From Pontibacter ramchanderi (lineage in GTDB: Bacteria > Bacteroidota > Bacteroidia > Cytophagales > Hymenobacteraceae), in NCBI RefSeq assembly GCF_002846395.1, contig NZ_PJMU01000005.1:62001-126000 (forward strand): a stretch of 64,000 nucleotides of DNA. The letters run 5' to 3'. Numbering within the stretch: position 1 is the first letter of the stretch; the number at the start of each line of letters is the position of its first letter. Position numbers and translations under genes: made by a program. Under the pieces are notes generated by a model. The model was not told the DNA's origin. It did not search any database and saw only the letters and a program-made list of their open reading frames with translations. This document shows, piece by piece, positions 1 through 9,200 of this stretch.

Positions 1-1592
1 TCGATCTGGTTTGCTACGGCCTCCTCACCTTTCATACCTACCAGCTTCTCTACGCGCAGTAGCGTCGATTCAGCCACATAGGTTTTGATAGCCATGTCGG
101 CGATGTTCATCAGGATCTCCTGCTCTTTAGCCAGCGAGTTCATGTATTTCTGCACAGCCGTGCCTGCTACCATCAGAATCGCTTTCTTCAGGTTACGGAT
201 GGCTTTGTGCTCGGCAGCGAACAGCCCCTCCTCTTCCGACCCAAAGTCAGGTATAGCCATCAGTTCGCTCTGTACCGCCTGGGCTGGGCCCATCAGGTCG
301 AGTTCGCCGTTCATGGCTTTCTTGAGGATCATGTCAACGGTAAGCATGCGGTTGATTTCGTTGGTACCCTCGAAGATGCGGTTGATACGGGAGTCGCGGT
401 AGGCACGGTCCATTGGGTAGTCAGCTGAGAAGCCGTAGCCACCGTAAATCTGTACACCCTCGTCCACCACGTAGTCTAGTACTTCAGAGCCTTCTACTTT
501 TAGCATGGCGCACTCCACGGCAAACTCGCGGGCGGCACCCAGCATGGCTTCGTTCTCGCCCTTGCCAGCTGTTAACAGTTCCTGCTCTTTGCGGTAGATG
601 TCCATACCACAACGGTACAGCGCCGACTCCACCGCGTAGATGCGGATAGCCTGCTCCGCCAGTTTGTGGCGGATAGCGCCAAACTTCGAAATTGGCAGTT
701 TGAACTGCTGACGCTCGTTGGCATACTTTACCGACAGGTCCACCACTTTCTTGGAGGCTCCCAGCGTAGCTGCACAAAGCTTGATGCGGCCGATGTTGAG
801 GATGTTGAAGGCAATCAGGTGACCTTTGCCGATCTCACCCAGCACGTTTTCTTTCGGTACTTCGCAGTCCGACAAGAATACCTGGCGTGTAGACGAGCCT
901 TTGATACCCATCTTATGCTCCTCGTTGCCAAGGCTCAGACCTGGGTAGCCTTTCTCCACAATAAAGCCCGTGAATTTATCGCCGTCCACCTGCGCGAACA
1001 CGATAAACACATCTGCAAAGCCAGCGTTCGTGATCCACATTTTTTGTCCGTTGAGGATATAATGTGTACCAGATTCGTTCAGAACAGCTTTGGTTTTGGC
1101 CGCCAAGGCATCAGAACCAGAGCCTGGCTCGGTGAGGCAGTACGCCGCCGCCCACTCACCAGAAGTCAATGGTGGCAGATACTTAGCTTTCTGCTCATCG
1201 GTGCCGAAGTACAGGATAGGCAGCATGCCTATACCTGTGTGCGCCGCGAAAGCCACCGGGAACGAGTGTCCCCCGCCTACCGATTCCGTTACCAGCAGGG
1301 AGGTGTTAAAGTCCATGTTCAGGCCACCGTACTGCTCCGGCATTGATACCGCGAAAAGTCCCAGTTCACCGGCCTTCTTCATCAGGCCTTCCATCAGCCC
1401 TTCCTCGTGGTTATCGAGACGGTCGAGCAGCGGGTTCACTTCTTCACGCACAAAGTCCAGACAGGTCTGCGCCATCATGCGCTGCTCCTCACTGAACTCG
1501 GCAGGTATAAACACGTCCTGCGGATTTGTTTCTTTGATCAGGAATTCACCACCGCGGACAGTGGCTTTGTTTTTATCTGTTACATTTTCCAT
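1..1592 (-). CDS. fadE: Acyl-CoA dehydrogenase, C-terminus cut by the window edge
   Basis: FAD-dependent enzyme that introduces the trans-2 double bond in acyl-CoA, the first step of beta-oxidation. The gene starts at ATG 1592 and runs off the left edge, so 530 codons are visible; relatives of this large type are about 600 residues. Visible motifs are CLTEPGSGSDA in the flavin/substrate region, YGGYGFSAEYPMDRAYRD, and RIFEGTNEI, whose Glu (about residue 408) is the expected catalytic base. The part past residue 430 is the extra C-terminal domain of the large acyl-CoA dehydrogenases. It lies 38 bases downstream of the thiolase gene on the same strand and is the last visible gene of the MarR-fadN-fadA-fadE operon. 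Family is certain; chain-length preference is unknown. Confidence 0.93.
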   Translation of the reverse strand, partial: MENVTDKNKATVRGGEFLIKETNPQDVFIPAEFSEEQRMMAQTCLDFVREEVNPLLDRLDNHEEGLMEGLMKKAGELGLFAVSMPEQYGGLNMDFNTSLLVTESVGGGHSFPVAFAAHTGIGMLPILYFGTDEQKAKYLPPLTSGEWAAAYCLTEPGSGSDALAAKTKAVLNESGTHYILNGQKMWITNAGFADVFIVFAQVDGDKFTGFIVEKGYPGLSLGNEEHKMGIKGSSTRQVFLSDCEVPKENVLGEIGKGHLIAFNILNIGRIKLCAATLGASKKVVDLSVKYANERQQFKLPISKFGAIRHKLAEQAIRIYAVESALYRCGMDIYRKEQELLTAGKGENEAMLGAAREFAVECAMLKVEGSEVLDYVVDEGVQIYGGYGFSADYPMDRAYRDSRINRIFEGTNEINRMLTVDMILKKAMNGELDLMGPAQAVQSELMAIPDFGSEEEGLFAAEHKAIRNLKKAILMVAGTAVQKYMNSLAKEQEILMNIADMAIKTYVAESTLLRVEKLVGMKGEEAVANQI

Positions 1593-1630
1593 GGCAGATT
1601 ATGATTAGTGTTTTAGGTACAGGTTAGTAT

Positions 1631-2809
1631 TTACTTCAGTAATTCAAATATGCCAGCTACGCCTTGGCCACCGCCAACGCAGGCGGTCACGATGCCGTGC
1701 TTGCCGCCGGTGCGGCGCAGGTCGCTGAAGAGCTGCACGCTCAGCTTGGCGCCAGAGCAACCCAGTGGGTGACCGAGGGCAATAGCACCACCATTGATAT
1801 TCAGCTTGGCTGGATCAAATTCCAAGTGACGCATCACGGCGATGGACTGGGCCGCGAAGGCTTCGTTCATCTCGATCAGGTCAATATCGTTGAGGGTCAT
1901 GCCCGCTTGCTTCAGGGCTTTCGGAACGGCGGCGATCGGGCCCATACCCATGATGCGCGGATCCACGCCACCGGTGCCGTAGCTTACCAGGCGGGCAATT
2001 GGCTCCAGGTTCAGTTCTTTCACCATGCGCTCGCTCATCACAACCACAAAGGCAGCCCCGTCAGAAGTCTGGGAAGAGTTACCGGCTGTTACCGTACCAC
2101 CAGCCGCAAACACGGGCTTCAGACGCGCCAAGGCCTCTATAGAAGTATCGGCACGAGGACCTTCGTCGGTATCTACCACGTAGTTGCGGGTTTTCTTCTT
2201 GCCATTCTCGTCGAGGTAGGTTTCCTCTACCGTTACCGGCACGATCTGGTCTTTGAAGTAACCGTTTTTGATGGCATTGATTGCCTTTTGGTGCGAATGG
2301 TAGGCAAATTCGTCCTGGTCTTCACGTGAAACCTTATAGTCTTGTGCCACGGCCTCAGCGGTAAGGCCCATGCTCAGGTACCAGTCCGGATTGTTTTTAG
2401 CGATCTTGTAGTTCGGCACAGTCTTCCAACCGGCAGTCGGCACCATCGACATCGATTCGGTACCACCTGCAATGATGCAGTCGGCCATACCTGCGGCAAT
2501 GCGGTTGCAGGCAATGGCAATAGTCTCCACACCCGAGCCGCAGTAGCGGTTCACGGTCATACCTGAAACAGACATCGGCAGTGACAACAGGGCGATCATA
2601 CGACCGATCTGCAGGCCCTGCTCCGCTTCCGGCACGGCGTTTCCTACGATCAGGTCGTCTACGCGCTCGGGGTCAAGGGCAGGCACAGAGGCCAGTAGGT
2701 GTTTGATGACATCAGCGGCCAGGTCATCGGGTCTGGTGAACCGGAAACCGCCACGGTTGGCCTTGCCCACTGCGCTACGAAATCCGGCTACGATATATGC
2801 GTTGTTCAT
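1631..2809 (-). CDS. fadA: Acetyl-CoA acyltransferase (thiolase)
   Basis: Cleaves 3-ketoacyl-CoA with CoA to acetyl-CoA and a shortened acyl-CoA, the last step of each beta-oxidation round. The 392-residue length is normal for thiolase. The nucleophile is Cys90 in NRYCGSG; NEAFAAQ, the [16 protein letters not shown] block with the catalytic His, and CVGGGQG with the second active Cys near the C-terminus are all present. It sits between the fadN-type gene and the acyl-CoA dehydrogenase on the same strand, which supports a degradative rather than a biosynthetic role. The 92-base gap to the upstream gene holds low-complexity word-repeat sequence and no clear terminator, so cotranscription is likely. 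Confidence 0.95.
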   Translation of the reverse strand: MNNAYIVAGFRSAVGKANRGGFRFTRPDDLAADVIKHLLASVPALDPERVDDLIVGNAVPEAEQGLQIGRMIALLSLPMSVSGMTVNRYCGSGVETIAIACNRIAAGMADCIIAGGTESMSMVPTAGWKTVPNYKIAKNNPDWYLSMGLTAEAVAQDYKVSREDQDEFAYHSHQKAINAIKNGYFKDQIVPVTVEETYLDENGKKKTRNYVVDTDEGPRADTSIEALARLKPVFAAGGTVTAGNSSQTSDGAAFVVVMSERMVKELNLEPIARLVSYGTGGVDPRIMGMGPIAAVPKALKQAGMTLNDIDLIEMNEAFAAQSIAVMRHLEFDPAKLNINGGAIALGHPLGCSGAKLSVQLFSDLRRTGGKHGIVTACVGGGQGVAGIFELLK

Positions 2810-2901
2810 ATTTTCTAATTGCTAAATTGTTAAATGGCCGATTGTTGATTCTTCAGTATTGCGGATGAAGAGCACAATCATTACTCATTATTCATTAGTC
2901 A
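2810..2901. repeat. Low-complexity spacer words between fadN and fadA
   Basis: This operon spacer is built from short related words: ATTGCTAAATTGTTAAAT and GATTGTTGATT near its left end, and CATTACTCATTATTCATTAG near 2878-2897. The same vocabulary recurs in other spacers of the window (16236-16320, 18121-18165, 42280-42385, 47361-47405, 59964-60100). I see no gene in it. Confidence 0.5.
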
Positions 2902-5304
2902 TTAATTTCTTAGCGGCTTGCCTGTGGTCAGGATGCTCTGGATACGCTCCAGTGTCTTGCGCTCGCCGGTCAGTGACAGGAAGGCTTCGCGCTCCAGGTC
3001 CAACAGGTACTGTTCGCTCACCTCGGTTGGGGCCGACAGGTCGCCGCCGCACATCACGTAGGCCAGCTTTTGTGAGATCTTCAGGTCGTGTTCCGACATG
3101 TAGCGGCCAGTGAACATCGCGTTGGCACCCGTCAGGAACATACCCAGCGCGCCACGGCCCTGCACCTTGATGTTTGTGCGCTGGATCGGCTTGGTATAAC
3201 CAGCCTCTGCCAGTCTTATGGCCTGTGCCTTGGCATCGGCTATCTGGCGGTTGCTGTTCACCGAAATGCCGTCTGACTTACGGATGTAGCCCAGATCAAT
3301 TGCCTCTTTCGCTGAAGTGGAAACTTTGGCCATACCAATGTTGAGGAATACGTTTTTCAGGTCGTTCAGCTCGATGTCGCCATCAGCGTACATGTCGGCC
3401 GCGCGCAGCGTCATTTCTTTGGTACCGCCACCGCCAGGTATAAGGCCCACGCCAAACTCTACCAGACCCATATAAGTCTCGGCAGCCGCCTGAATATGGT
3501 CGCAGTGCAGGTTCAGTTCGCAGCCACCGCCCAGCGTAAGGCCGTGCGGCGCGCCTACCACAGGTATAGCCGAGTAGCGCATGCGCATCATCGTGTTCTG
3601 GAACTGGCGGATGATCATGTTCAGTTCATCGTAATCCTGGTCCAGCGCATACATATAGATTAGTCCCACGTTGGCACCGGCAGAGAAGTTGGTGCCCTGG
3701 TTGCCGACCACCATACCGCGGAAATCTTTCTCGGCAAGCTCAATGCCTTTGTTCAGCGCCATGATTACGTCGCCGCCCATGGTGTTCATCTTGGTGTGGA
3801 ACTCCACGTTCAGGATGCCGTCACCCAGGTCGATGATGGAGGCACCGCTGTTTTTCCAGATCAGTTTATTACCGCGCAGGTTCTCCAGGATGATGAAGTT
3901 CTCCGCGCCAGGTATGGCCTTGTATTCTTTGCTGTTGATGTCGTAATAGCGGCGGTTGCCGTTCTCTACAACGTAGAAGGACTCTTTGCCATGCTCCAGC
4001 ATCTCCTCTACCCAACGGGCCGGCTGGTAGCCGTTTTCGATCATGCGCTGCACCCCTTCACGGGCACCGATCGCATCCCAATACTCAAACGGACCCAACT
4101 CCCAGCCGAAGCCGGCACGCATGGCATCGTCGATGCGGTAGAGTTCGTCAGAGATTTCCGGTATGCGGTTGCTTACGTACTGGAACAGCCCATAAAGCGA
4201 TTCGTTGAAGAATTTAGCAGCCTTGTCCTCTTGTTTGGAGAACGCCTTGATACGCTTTTTCAGATCTTCGATCGGCTTGAGCACTTCCAGGCTCTGGAAC
4301 TTAGCACGCTGCTTCGGGCCGTACTCCATGGTGTTCAGGTCGAGCGTCAGGATCTCAGTTTTACCCTTCGCGTCTTTTGTCTTTTTGTAAAAGCCCTGAC
4401 CTGTCTTATCACCCAGCCATTTGTTCTCTACCATCTTCTGCAGGTAGTCCGGCAGCTTAAACAACTCGCGCGACTCGTCCTGCTCACCCGTTTGGTACAG
4501 GCCATTGGCTACGTTCGCCAAGGTGTCCAGACCCACCACGTCCAGTGTTCTGAAAGTGGCTGACTTCGGACGACCGATCATCGGGCCCGAGATGCGGTCC
4601 ACCTCGTCCACATTCAGGCCGAGCTTGTTCATCACCTGCAGGCCCTGCATGATGGCGTAGATGCCCACGCGGTTGGCGATAAAGGCTGGTGTGTCTTTGG
4701 CCAGTACCGTGGTCTTGCCCAGGTACAGATCGCCGTAGTGCATCAGGAAGTCGACAACATCCTGATCCGTATCTGGCGTAGGTATGATCTCTAATAACTT
4801 AAGATAACGAGGCGGGTTGAAGAAGTGCGTACCGCAGAAGTGTTTCTTGAAATCGTCGGAGCGACCTTCCAGCATCATGTGGATAGGTATACCGGAAGTG
4901 TTGGAGGTGATCAGGGTGCCCGGCTTACGGTGCTGCTCCACCTGATCGAACACTGTCTTCTTGATCTTCAGGTTCTCTACCACTACCTCAATGGTCCAGT
5001 CAGCCGTGGCAATCTCCTTCATGTTGTCCTCAAAGTTGCCGGTCTGGATCAGGCGGGCGTCGGACTTGCGGTAAAGCGGCGAAGGGTTGGAGTTGATGGC
5101 AGCCTGCAGTGCACTGTTCACAATGCGGTTGCGAACATGCTTACTTTCCAGCGTCAGCCCTTTTTTCTCTTCGTCGGGGGTAAGTTCGCGCGGTACGATG
5201 TCGAGCAACAACACCTGCACGCCGATATTGGCAAAGTGGCAGGCAATGCGGGAGCCCATGACACCAGAGCCCAGCACGGCTACTTTCTTAATAATTCTTT
5301 TCAT
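2902..5304 (-). CDS. fadN: 3-hydroxyacyl-CoA dehydrogenase / enoyl-CoA hydratase, FadN type
   Basis: Bifunctional beta-oxidation enzyme that hydrates enoyl-CoA and oxidises 3-hydroxyacyl-CoA with NAD. The 800 residues start with the NAD-binding fold (VAVLGSGVMGSRIA, residues about 8-21) and the dehydrogenase domains; the hydratase (crotonase) domain lies at about residues 490-720, with FSAGANVGLIY forming the oxyanion region and Glu residues in LGGGCELNL and VEFGVGLIPGGGG as the acid/base pair. This order, dehydrogenase first and hydratase last, is that of Bacillus FadN and the reverse of E. coli FadB. It is followed by fadA and fadE, the same order as the Bacillus fadNAE operon. The start lies 26 bases after the MarR stop, so the regulator and enzyme are cotranscribed. 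Confidence 0.93.
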   Translation of the reverse strand: MKRIIKKVAVLGSGVMGSRIACHFANIGVQVLLLDIVPRELTPDEEKKGLTLESKHVRNRIVNSALQAAINSNPSPLYRKSDARLIQTGNFEDNMKEIATADWTIEVVVENLKIKKTVFDQVEQHRKPGTLITSNTSGIPIHMMLEGRSDDFKKHFCGTHFFNPPRYLKLLEIIPTPDTDQDVVDFLMHYGDLYLGKTTVLAKDTPAFIANRVGIYAIMQGLQVMNKLGLNVDEVDRISGPMIGRPKSATFRTLDVVGLDTLANVANGLYQTGEQDESRELFKLPDYLQKMVENKWLGDKTGQGFYKKTKDAKGKTEILTLDLNTMEYGPKQRAKFQSLEVLKPIEDLKKRIKAFSKQEDKAAKFFNESLYGLFQYVSNRIPEISDELYRIDDAMRAGFGWELGPFEYWDAIGAREGVQRMIENGYQPARWVEEMLEHGKESFYVVENGNRRYYDINSKEYKAIPGAENFIILENLRGNKLIWKNSGASIIDLGDGILNVEFHTKMNTMGGDVIMALNKGIELAEKDFRGMVVGNQGTNFSAGANVGLIYMYALDQDYDELNMIIRQFQNTMMRMRYSAIPVVGAPHGLTLGGGCELNLHCDHIQAAAETYMGLVEFGVGLIPGGGGTKEMTLRAADMYADGDIELNDLKNVFLNIGMAKVSTSAKEAIDLGYIRKSDGISVNSNRQIADAKAQAIRLAEAGYTKPIQRTNIKVQGRGALGMFLTGANAMFTGRYMSEHDLKISQKLAYVMCGGDLSAPTEVSEQYLLDLEREAFLSLTGERKTLERIQSILTTGKPLRN

Positions 5305-5330
5305 AGAAAAAGCTTGATGGTCTACTATGG

Positions 5331-5765
5331 TTAGAAAATCTCTTTGTTTTCGATCATGTTGATGATGCGCTCCGACACACGGAAGAACGTATTCAGCTCT
5401 TCCTGCGGAATGGCATCCTGCACCTTGTGGTTAAAGTGCAGCACGGTGCGCCTCGACACTTCTTTCTTCTCCAGCCCCTTTTCGGTCAGGAAGATGCGCA
5501 CCAGCCTTTTGTCTTTGTCGTCCGACACCTTATAGATCAGGCCTTTTTCTTCCATGCTCTTCAGGATGCGGGTCAGGCTGCGTGCCTCCAGGCCGAGCAG
5601 GGGAGCTATCTTGGTGGCCGGGGTGCCTGTTTCCTGGTTGATGTTGAGCAGGACGAACCCAATGGAAGTGGTAATGTCGTTTTTGGCTGCCTCGGTATTG
5701 TACATACGCGAAATGGCGTGCCAACATACCTTTACATTATAATCTACGGTCTCTTCAGGCTTCAT
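5331..5765 (-). CDS. MarR-family transcriptional regulator
   Basis: A 144-residue winged-helix DNA-binding protein of the MarR family, acting as a dimer. The recognition region is PATKIAPLLGLEARSLTRIL followed by the wing LIYKVSDDKDKRLVRIFLTEKG, which carries the DxR signature typical of the family (written here in overlapping parts; residues about 55-100). It is the first gene of the beta-oxidation operon, which suggests that it senses an acyl-CoA or fatty acid and controls its own operon. That role is inferred from position; the ligand is not visible. A -7 box at 5784-5791 and a small palindrome at 5803-5814 lie just upstream. Confidence 0.9.
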   Translation of the reverse strand: MKPEETVDYNVKVCWHAISRMYNTEAAKNDITTSIGFVLLNINQETGTPATKIAPLLGLEARSLTRILKSMEEKGLIYKVSDDKDKRLVRIFLTEKGLEKKEVSRRTVLHFNHKVQDAIPQEELNTFFRVSERIINMIENKEIF

Positions 5766-5783
5766 GCATTATAGTGTTTATAC

Positions 5784-5791
5784 CAAATATA
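5784..5791 (-). promoter_or_regulatory. -7 promoter box of the MarR-fadNA-fadE operon
   Basis: On the minus strand this reads TATATTTG, a perfect match to the Bacteroidota -7 consensus TAnnTTTG. It would start transcription near 5778, some 12 bases before the MarR start codon. No convincing -33 TTTG is seen at the expected distance. Confidence 0.6.
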
Positions 5792-5802
5792 TAAAATAAT
5801 GT

Positions 5803-5814
5803 TATGCAAGCATA
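5803..5814. promoter_or_regulatory. Candidate operator palindrome
   Basis: TATGC-AA-GCATA, two 5-base arms with a 2-base spacer, sits just upstream of the -7 box where a repressor would block polymerase. It could be the binding site of the adjacent MarR protein. This is inference from position and symmetry. Confidence 0.35.
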
Positions 5815-5918
5815 CTATTTTATATAAAAAAATTATTTCGCATCCCGCCCTATTTATCAAAAGCGGGTTATTCGTAATTATCCCTTTTTATATGGTTTAT
5901 GTATAATCCGGAGAATGG

Positions 5919-5967
5919 TTACAAACAAAAAACCCTTTCCGGATCGGAAAGGGTTTTTTGTTTGTAA
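5919..5967. terminator. Rho-independent terminator after the acyl-CoA synthetase gene
   Basis: Perfect inverted repeat: 22-base arms (5919-5940 and 5946-5967) around a 5-base loop. The GC core CCCTTTCC/GGAAAGGG is flanked by A and T runs on both sides, so it could work in both directions. It ends the transcript of the gene at 5979-7736 and isolates it from the MarR operon. Confidence 0.9.
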
Positions 5968-5978
5968 AAGTGCCTTGG

Positions 5979-7736
5979 TTAGAACATGGCATCTATTTCT
6001 TTCTGGTAATTGCTTGAGATGTTTTTGCGCTTCACCTTCAGGGTCGGAGTCAGCTCTCCGCTCTCCACTGTCCACATGTTAGGTATGAGCGTAAACTTCT
6101 TGATGGTCTCGTACTGCGCCAGGCCTTCGTTCGCCTTGTCTATCTCGCGCTTGTACTTCTCCAGAATCTCTGGCTTCTTGATCATCTCGGCATCGGAGGT
6201 ATACGGTATACCTTTGTGCGCGCACCAGTCCTGCAGTCCCAGGAATGCAGGCACGATCAGGGCAGCGGCGTACTTCTGCCCGGCTCCCACTACCATGGCC
6301 TGCTCTATCACCACCGACTCTTTCAGCTTGTTCTCGATCGGCTGCGGTGCCACATACTTGCCGCCCGAGGTTTTGAACATCTCTTTTTTGCGGTCTGTGA
6401 TCTTAAGGAACTTGCCCTCCACCAGTTCGCCAATGTCGCCCGTATGGAACCAGCCTTCGGCGTCGATCACCTCGGCGGTCAGGTCCGGCTTCTTATAATA
6501 GCCTTTCATCACGTGCGGCCCGCGGGTCAGGATCTCACCGTCTTCGGCTATTTTTACCTCCACCCCGTCGATCACCATACCTACCGTACCGATCACATTG
6601 TTCTCCGGCTCGTAGCGGTTCACGGTAATTACCGGCGATGTCTCTGTCAGGCCGTAGCCTTCCATCACGCGGATGTTAGCCGACCAGAACACACGGGCCA
6701 GGCGCGGTTGCAAAGCGGCGCCACCCGACACAATGGCGATCACGTTACCGCCCAGCGCCTCGCGCCACTTACTAAAGATGAGTTTATTGGCCAGTTCCAG
6801 TTGCTTGTTGTACCACCAGCCTTTGTCTTCGCGGGTATCGTAGTCCAGCCCGAGCTCCAGTGCCCAGAAGAACAGCTTGCGCTTGATGCCGGTCAGTTCC
6901 ATGCCTTTGGCCACAATCTTGTCGTATACCTTCTCGAGCAGGCGCGGCACGGTGGTGAACACGTGCGGCTGCACCTCTTTCAGGTTGTCGGCCACTTTCT
7001 CGATGCTCTCGGCATAGTAGATCGACACGCCAACGCGCAGGTATAGGTATAGGAGCATGCGCTCGAAAATATGGCAGAGCGGCAGGAAACTGAGTGCGCG
7101 GTGCGAGGCATTTAAGGGCACATAAGGCAGCGCCCCCATAAAGTTGCTCACCAGGTTCGAGTTCGTCAGCATTACCCCTTTCGGGTTGCCAGTGGTACCA
7201 GAGGTATAGATGATCGTGAGTACGTCGTCCGGAGCAACGGCGGCTTTCATGGGCTCCAGTTGGGCCACATCCTCGCCCTGCCCCAGTGCAACCAGTTCCT
7301 TCCAGTTTTTGGCACCGTGTATCTCATCGAAGGTATAGATCTCTTTCACGCCCTCCATGCCTTCGGTAGCAGCTACTACTTTATTATAGAGTTCGCTGTC
7401 GGACACGAAAACCGCCTTTACCTCGGCATCATTAAAAATGTAGCGGTAGTCTTCTACCGTGATGGTGGGATACATGGGCACGCTGATCGCGCCGATCTGC
7501 TGTATACCGAAATCAGCAAAAACCCATTCCGGTCTGTTCAATGAAATTATGGCAACTTTGTCGCCTTTCCCTATACCTAGTTTCAGCAGCCCAAGGCTCA
7601 CCTGGTTGGCCATGTCCTGCACGTCTTTCGTGCTGTATTTTACCCACTGTCCGTTTACTTTGGTGGCCAGGCAGTCTGGTTGGGGAGCGTTTTGCAGCTG
7701 AAAAGGCAGCAAATCAAGCGTACGCGTTACGTTCAT
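5979..7736 (-). CDS. fadD: Long-chain acyl-CoA synthetase (AMP-forming)
   Basis: Activates free fatty acids to acyl-CoA by way of an acyl-adenylate, feeding the beta-oxidation operon next to it. The 585 residues contain the ANL-superfamily motifs in order: YTSGTTGNPKGVML (P-loop), GYGLTETSPVI, WFHTGDIGEL and the hinge LKITDRKKEMFKTSGGKYV. The size and the EMFKTSGGKY hinge resemble the FadD15-like group found across Bacteroidota and Actinobacteria. It is monocistronic: a strong terminator follows it, and a 242-base divergent spacer separates it from the arginase-fold gene. Chain-length specificity cannot be read from the sequence. Confidence 0.93.
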   Translation of the reverse strand: MNVTRTLDLLPFQLQNAPQPDCLATKVNGQWVKYSTKDVQDMANQVSLGLLKLGIGKGDKVAIISLNRPEWVFADFGIQQIGAISVPMYPTITVEDYRYIFNDAEVKAVFVSDSELYNKVVAATEGMEGVKEIYTFDEIHGAKNWKELVALGQGEDVAQLEPMKAAVAPDDVLTIIYTSGTTGNPKGVMLTNSNLVSNFMGALPYVPLNASHRALSFLPLCHIFERMLLYLYLRVGVSIYYAESIEKVADNLKEVQPHVFTTVPRLLEKVYDKIVAKGMELTGIKRKLFFWALELGLDYDTREDKGWWYNKQLELANKLIFSKWREALGGNVIAIVSGGAALQPRLARVFWSANIRVMEGYGLTETSPVITVNRYEPENNVIGTVGMVIDGVEVKIAEDGEILTRGPHVMKGYYKKPDLTAEVIDAEGWFHTGDIGELVEGKFLKITDRKKEMFKTSGGKYVAPQPIENKLKESVVIEQAMVVGAGQKYAAALIVPAFLGLQDWCAHKGIPYTSDAEMIKKPEILEKYKREIDKANEGLAQYETIKKFTLIPNMWTVESGELTPTLKVKRKNISSNYQKEIDAMF

Positions 7737-7860
7737 GGTGATTGCTTAGGTTAGTGTCAGTCTTGTTATAAAGCGTGTGGCGAACAGCACAGCGTTGGCC
7801 ATGCCTACGTTCGTTAGTGCATTTTAATTATTTTTTTCTGAAATTTCTATACCTGCCTGT

Positions 7861-7872
7861 ACAAATATTTGT
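7861..7872. promoter_or_regulatory. 12-base palindrome in the divergent fadD/arginase spacer
   Basis: ACAAATATTTGT is a perfect palindrome in the AT-rich spacer 7737-7978 between two divergent genes. A nearly identical palindrome (CACAAA-TAT-TTTGTG) lies at 57132-57146 upstream of susC. A shared regulator is possible but unproven. Confidence 0.3.
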
Positions 7873-7951
7873 CAATTATTATATTGATAGCACTTTTTAC
7901 ATTAAAAAGTTAGACTTAACTAAAGGGCGCTCGCAAAAGCTGCATTTTCAC

Positions 7952-7959
7952 TATATTTG
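7952..7959 (+). promoter_or_regulatory. -7 promoter box of the arginase-fold gene
   Basis: TATATTTG matches TAnnTTTG exactly. The predicted start of transcription is near 7964, giving a leader of about 15 bases before ATG 7979. Confidence 0.6.
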
Positions 7960-7978
7960 ACTTTCCTCTTACTGCTCT

Positions 7979-9130
7979 ATGAACCTTTCTATCTTCTTCG
8001 AACCTCTGAACGAGGACATCTTTGCCCTGCTTGACAGGCCCCGCACGCTTGGTGCGTACATTGGCCGCTTCACGGGCAAGTTTCCGGACTGGCGCGCAGC
8101 CGACATTGCCCTGCTGGGTGTGAATGAAACCCGCGGACGAGGAGAAGAAGCGGTATCGGAGACGTTTCCGGCGCGGGCGGTACGCAAAAAACTGTACAAC
8201 CTGCACAAAGGAGCCGGCCGCTGTAACATTGTGGATCTAGGCAACCTGCGCCCAGGTATAACACTCGACGACACGTACCTGCGCCTGAAGGAGATCGTGG
8301 AAATCCTTATCTCGCATAATACAATCCCTGTTATCATCGGCGGTTCGCACGACCTGGAGTATGGCCAGTACCTGGGCTACGAGCACCTGGAGCGCGCCGT
8401 GAACATGGTGACCGTGGACAGCAGCGTGGACATGACCGAGGACAGCGAGGTGCCGGCCAACAAAAAGCAACTGCGCCAGATCCTGATGCATGAGCCCAAC
8501 TATCTTTTCAGCCTGGGCCAGATCGGCTTCCAGTCATACCTGGTGGATCCAGAGGTGATGGCTACTTTCGAGAAGCTCCATTTTGAGGCCTACCGTGTAG
8601 GCGAGGTGCACCGCCAGATACAGGAAATGGAGCCGGTCGTGCGCCAGGCCGATTTGCTCACCTTTGATATTTCCGCTATCCGGCACCAGGATGCCCCCGG
8701 CTATACCCCTGCCAACCCGTTTGGGCTTACCGGCGAGGAGGCTTGCCAGCTTTGCTGGTATGCTGGCATAAGCGACCAGATGACGTCACTGGGCATCTAT
8801 GAGTATGAGCCGGAGCAGGATAACCAGGAGCTGACGGCCATGACCATCGCGACCATGATCTGGTACTTCATAGAGGGCTTCTACCACCGCAAGCACGAAA
8901 CAGAGTTCAGCTCTGGCAAGTTTACCAAATACGCCGTGGCCTTCAACGACAACCCCGACCGTATGATCTTTTTCAAGAGCAAGGTGAGCGAAAAGTGGTG
9001 GATGGAGGTAGAGCCCCTGTCGGATGAGAAAAGCGCGCGCATTGTACCCTGCAGCTACGAGGACTACCTGCAGGCCATTAAAGGCGAAGTTCCCAACCGC
9101 TGGATCCTGACACAGGCCCGCATCGGCTAA
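7979..9130 (+). CDS. Arginase/formimidoylglutamase-family protein with altered metal site
   Basis: A 383-residue member of the arginase-agmatinase-formimidoylglutamase (ureohydrolase) fold. The three signature regions can be aligned: GGSHDLEYGQ (His124), VTVDSSVDM (Asp147 and Asp151) and LTFDISAIRHQDAPG (Asp230). In active enzymes the second region reads DAHxD and the third DxD. Here the His is Ser149 and the second Asp is Ser232. These two residues are the ligands specific to the second manganese (MnB); all four ligands of MnA are kept. The protein may bind one metal, use another chemistry, or be non-catalytic. It lies upstream of a cytochrome b5-like gene, with its own promoter at 7952-7959. 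Family is certain; the substrate is not, and hut or arginine-pathway genes are not nearby. Confidence 0.8.
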   Translation: MNLSIFFEPLNEDIFALLDRPRTLGAYIGRFTGKFPDWRAADIALLGVNETRGRGEEAVSETFPARAVRKKLYNLHKGAGRCNIVDLGNLRPGITLDDTYLRLKEIVEILISHNTIPVIIGGSHDLEYGQYLGYEHLERAVNMVTVDSSVDMTEDSEVPANKKQLRQILMHEPNYLFSLGQIGFQSYLVDPEVMATFEKLHFEAYRVGEVHRQIQEMEPVVRQADLLTFDISAIRHQDAPGYTPANPFGLTGEEACQLCWYAGISDQMTSLGIYEYEPEQDNQELTAMTIATMIWYFIEGFYHRKHETEFSSGKFTKYAVAFNDNPDRMIFFKSKVSEKWWMEVEPLSDEKSARIVPCSYEDYLQAIKGEVPNRWILTQARIG

Positions 9131-9200
9131 GCCACGAGGCCCGAACAAAGAAACAAACTTGATTCTGCTTCGTTTGCCCCAATCACTAGGGTAGTATTAT

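Noticed and set aside
666-1346. 226-codon open frame on the plus strand
   Set aside because: It is antisense to the acyl-CoA dehydrogenase gene, whose motifs are unmistakable; the frame has no recognisable domain.
3796-4563. 255-codon open frame on the plus strand
   Set aside because: Antisense to the fadN-type gene; a shadow frame of GC-rich coding DNA.
6216-7046. 276-codon open frame on the plus strand
   Set aside because: Antisense to the acyl-CoA synthetase gene, with His/Gln-rich composition typical of shadow frames.
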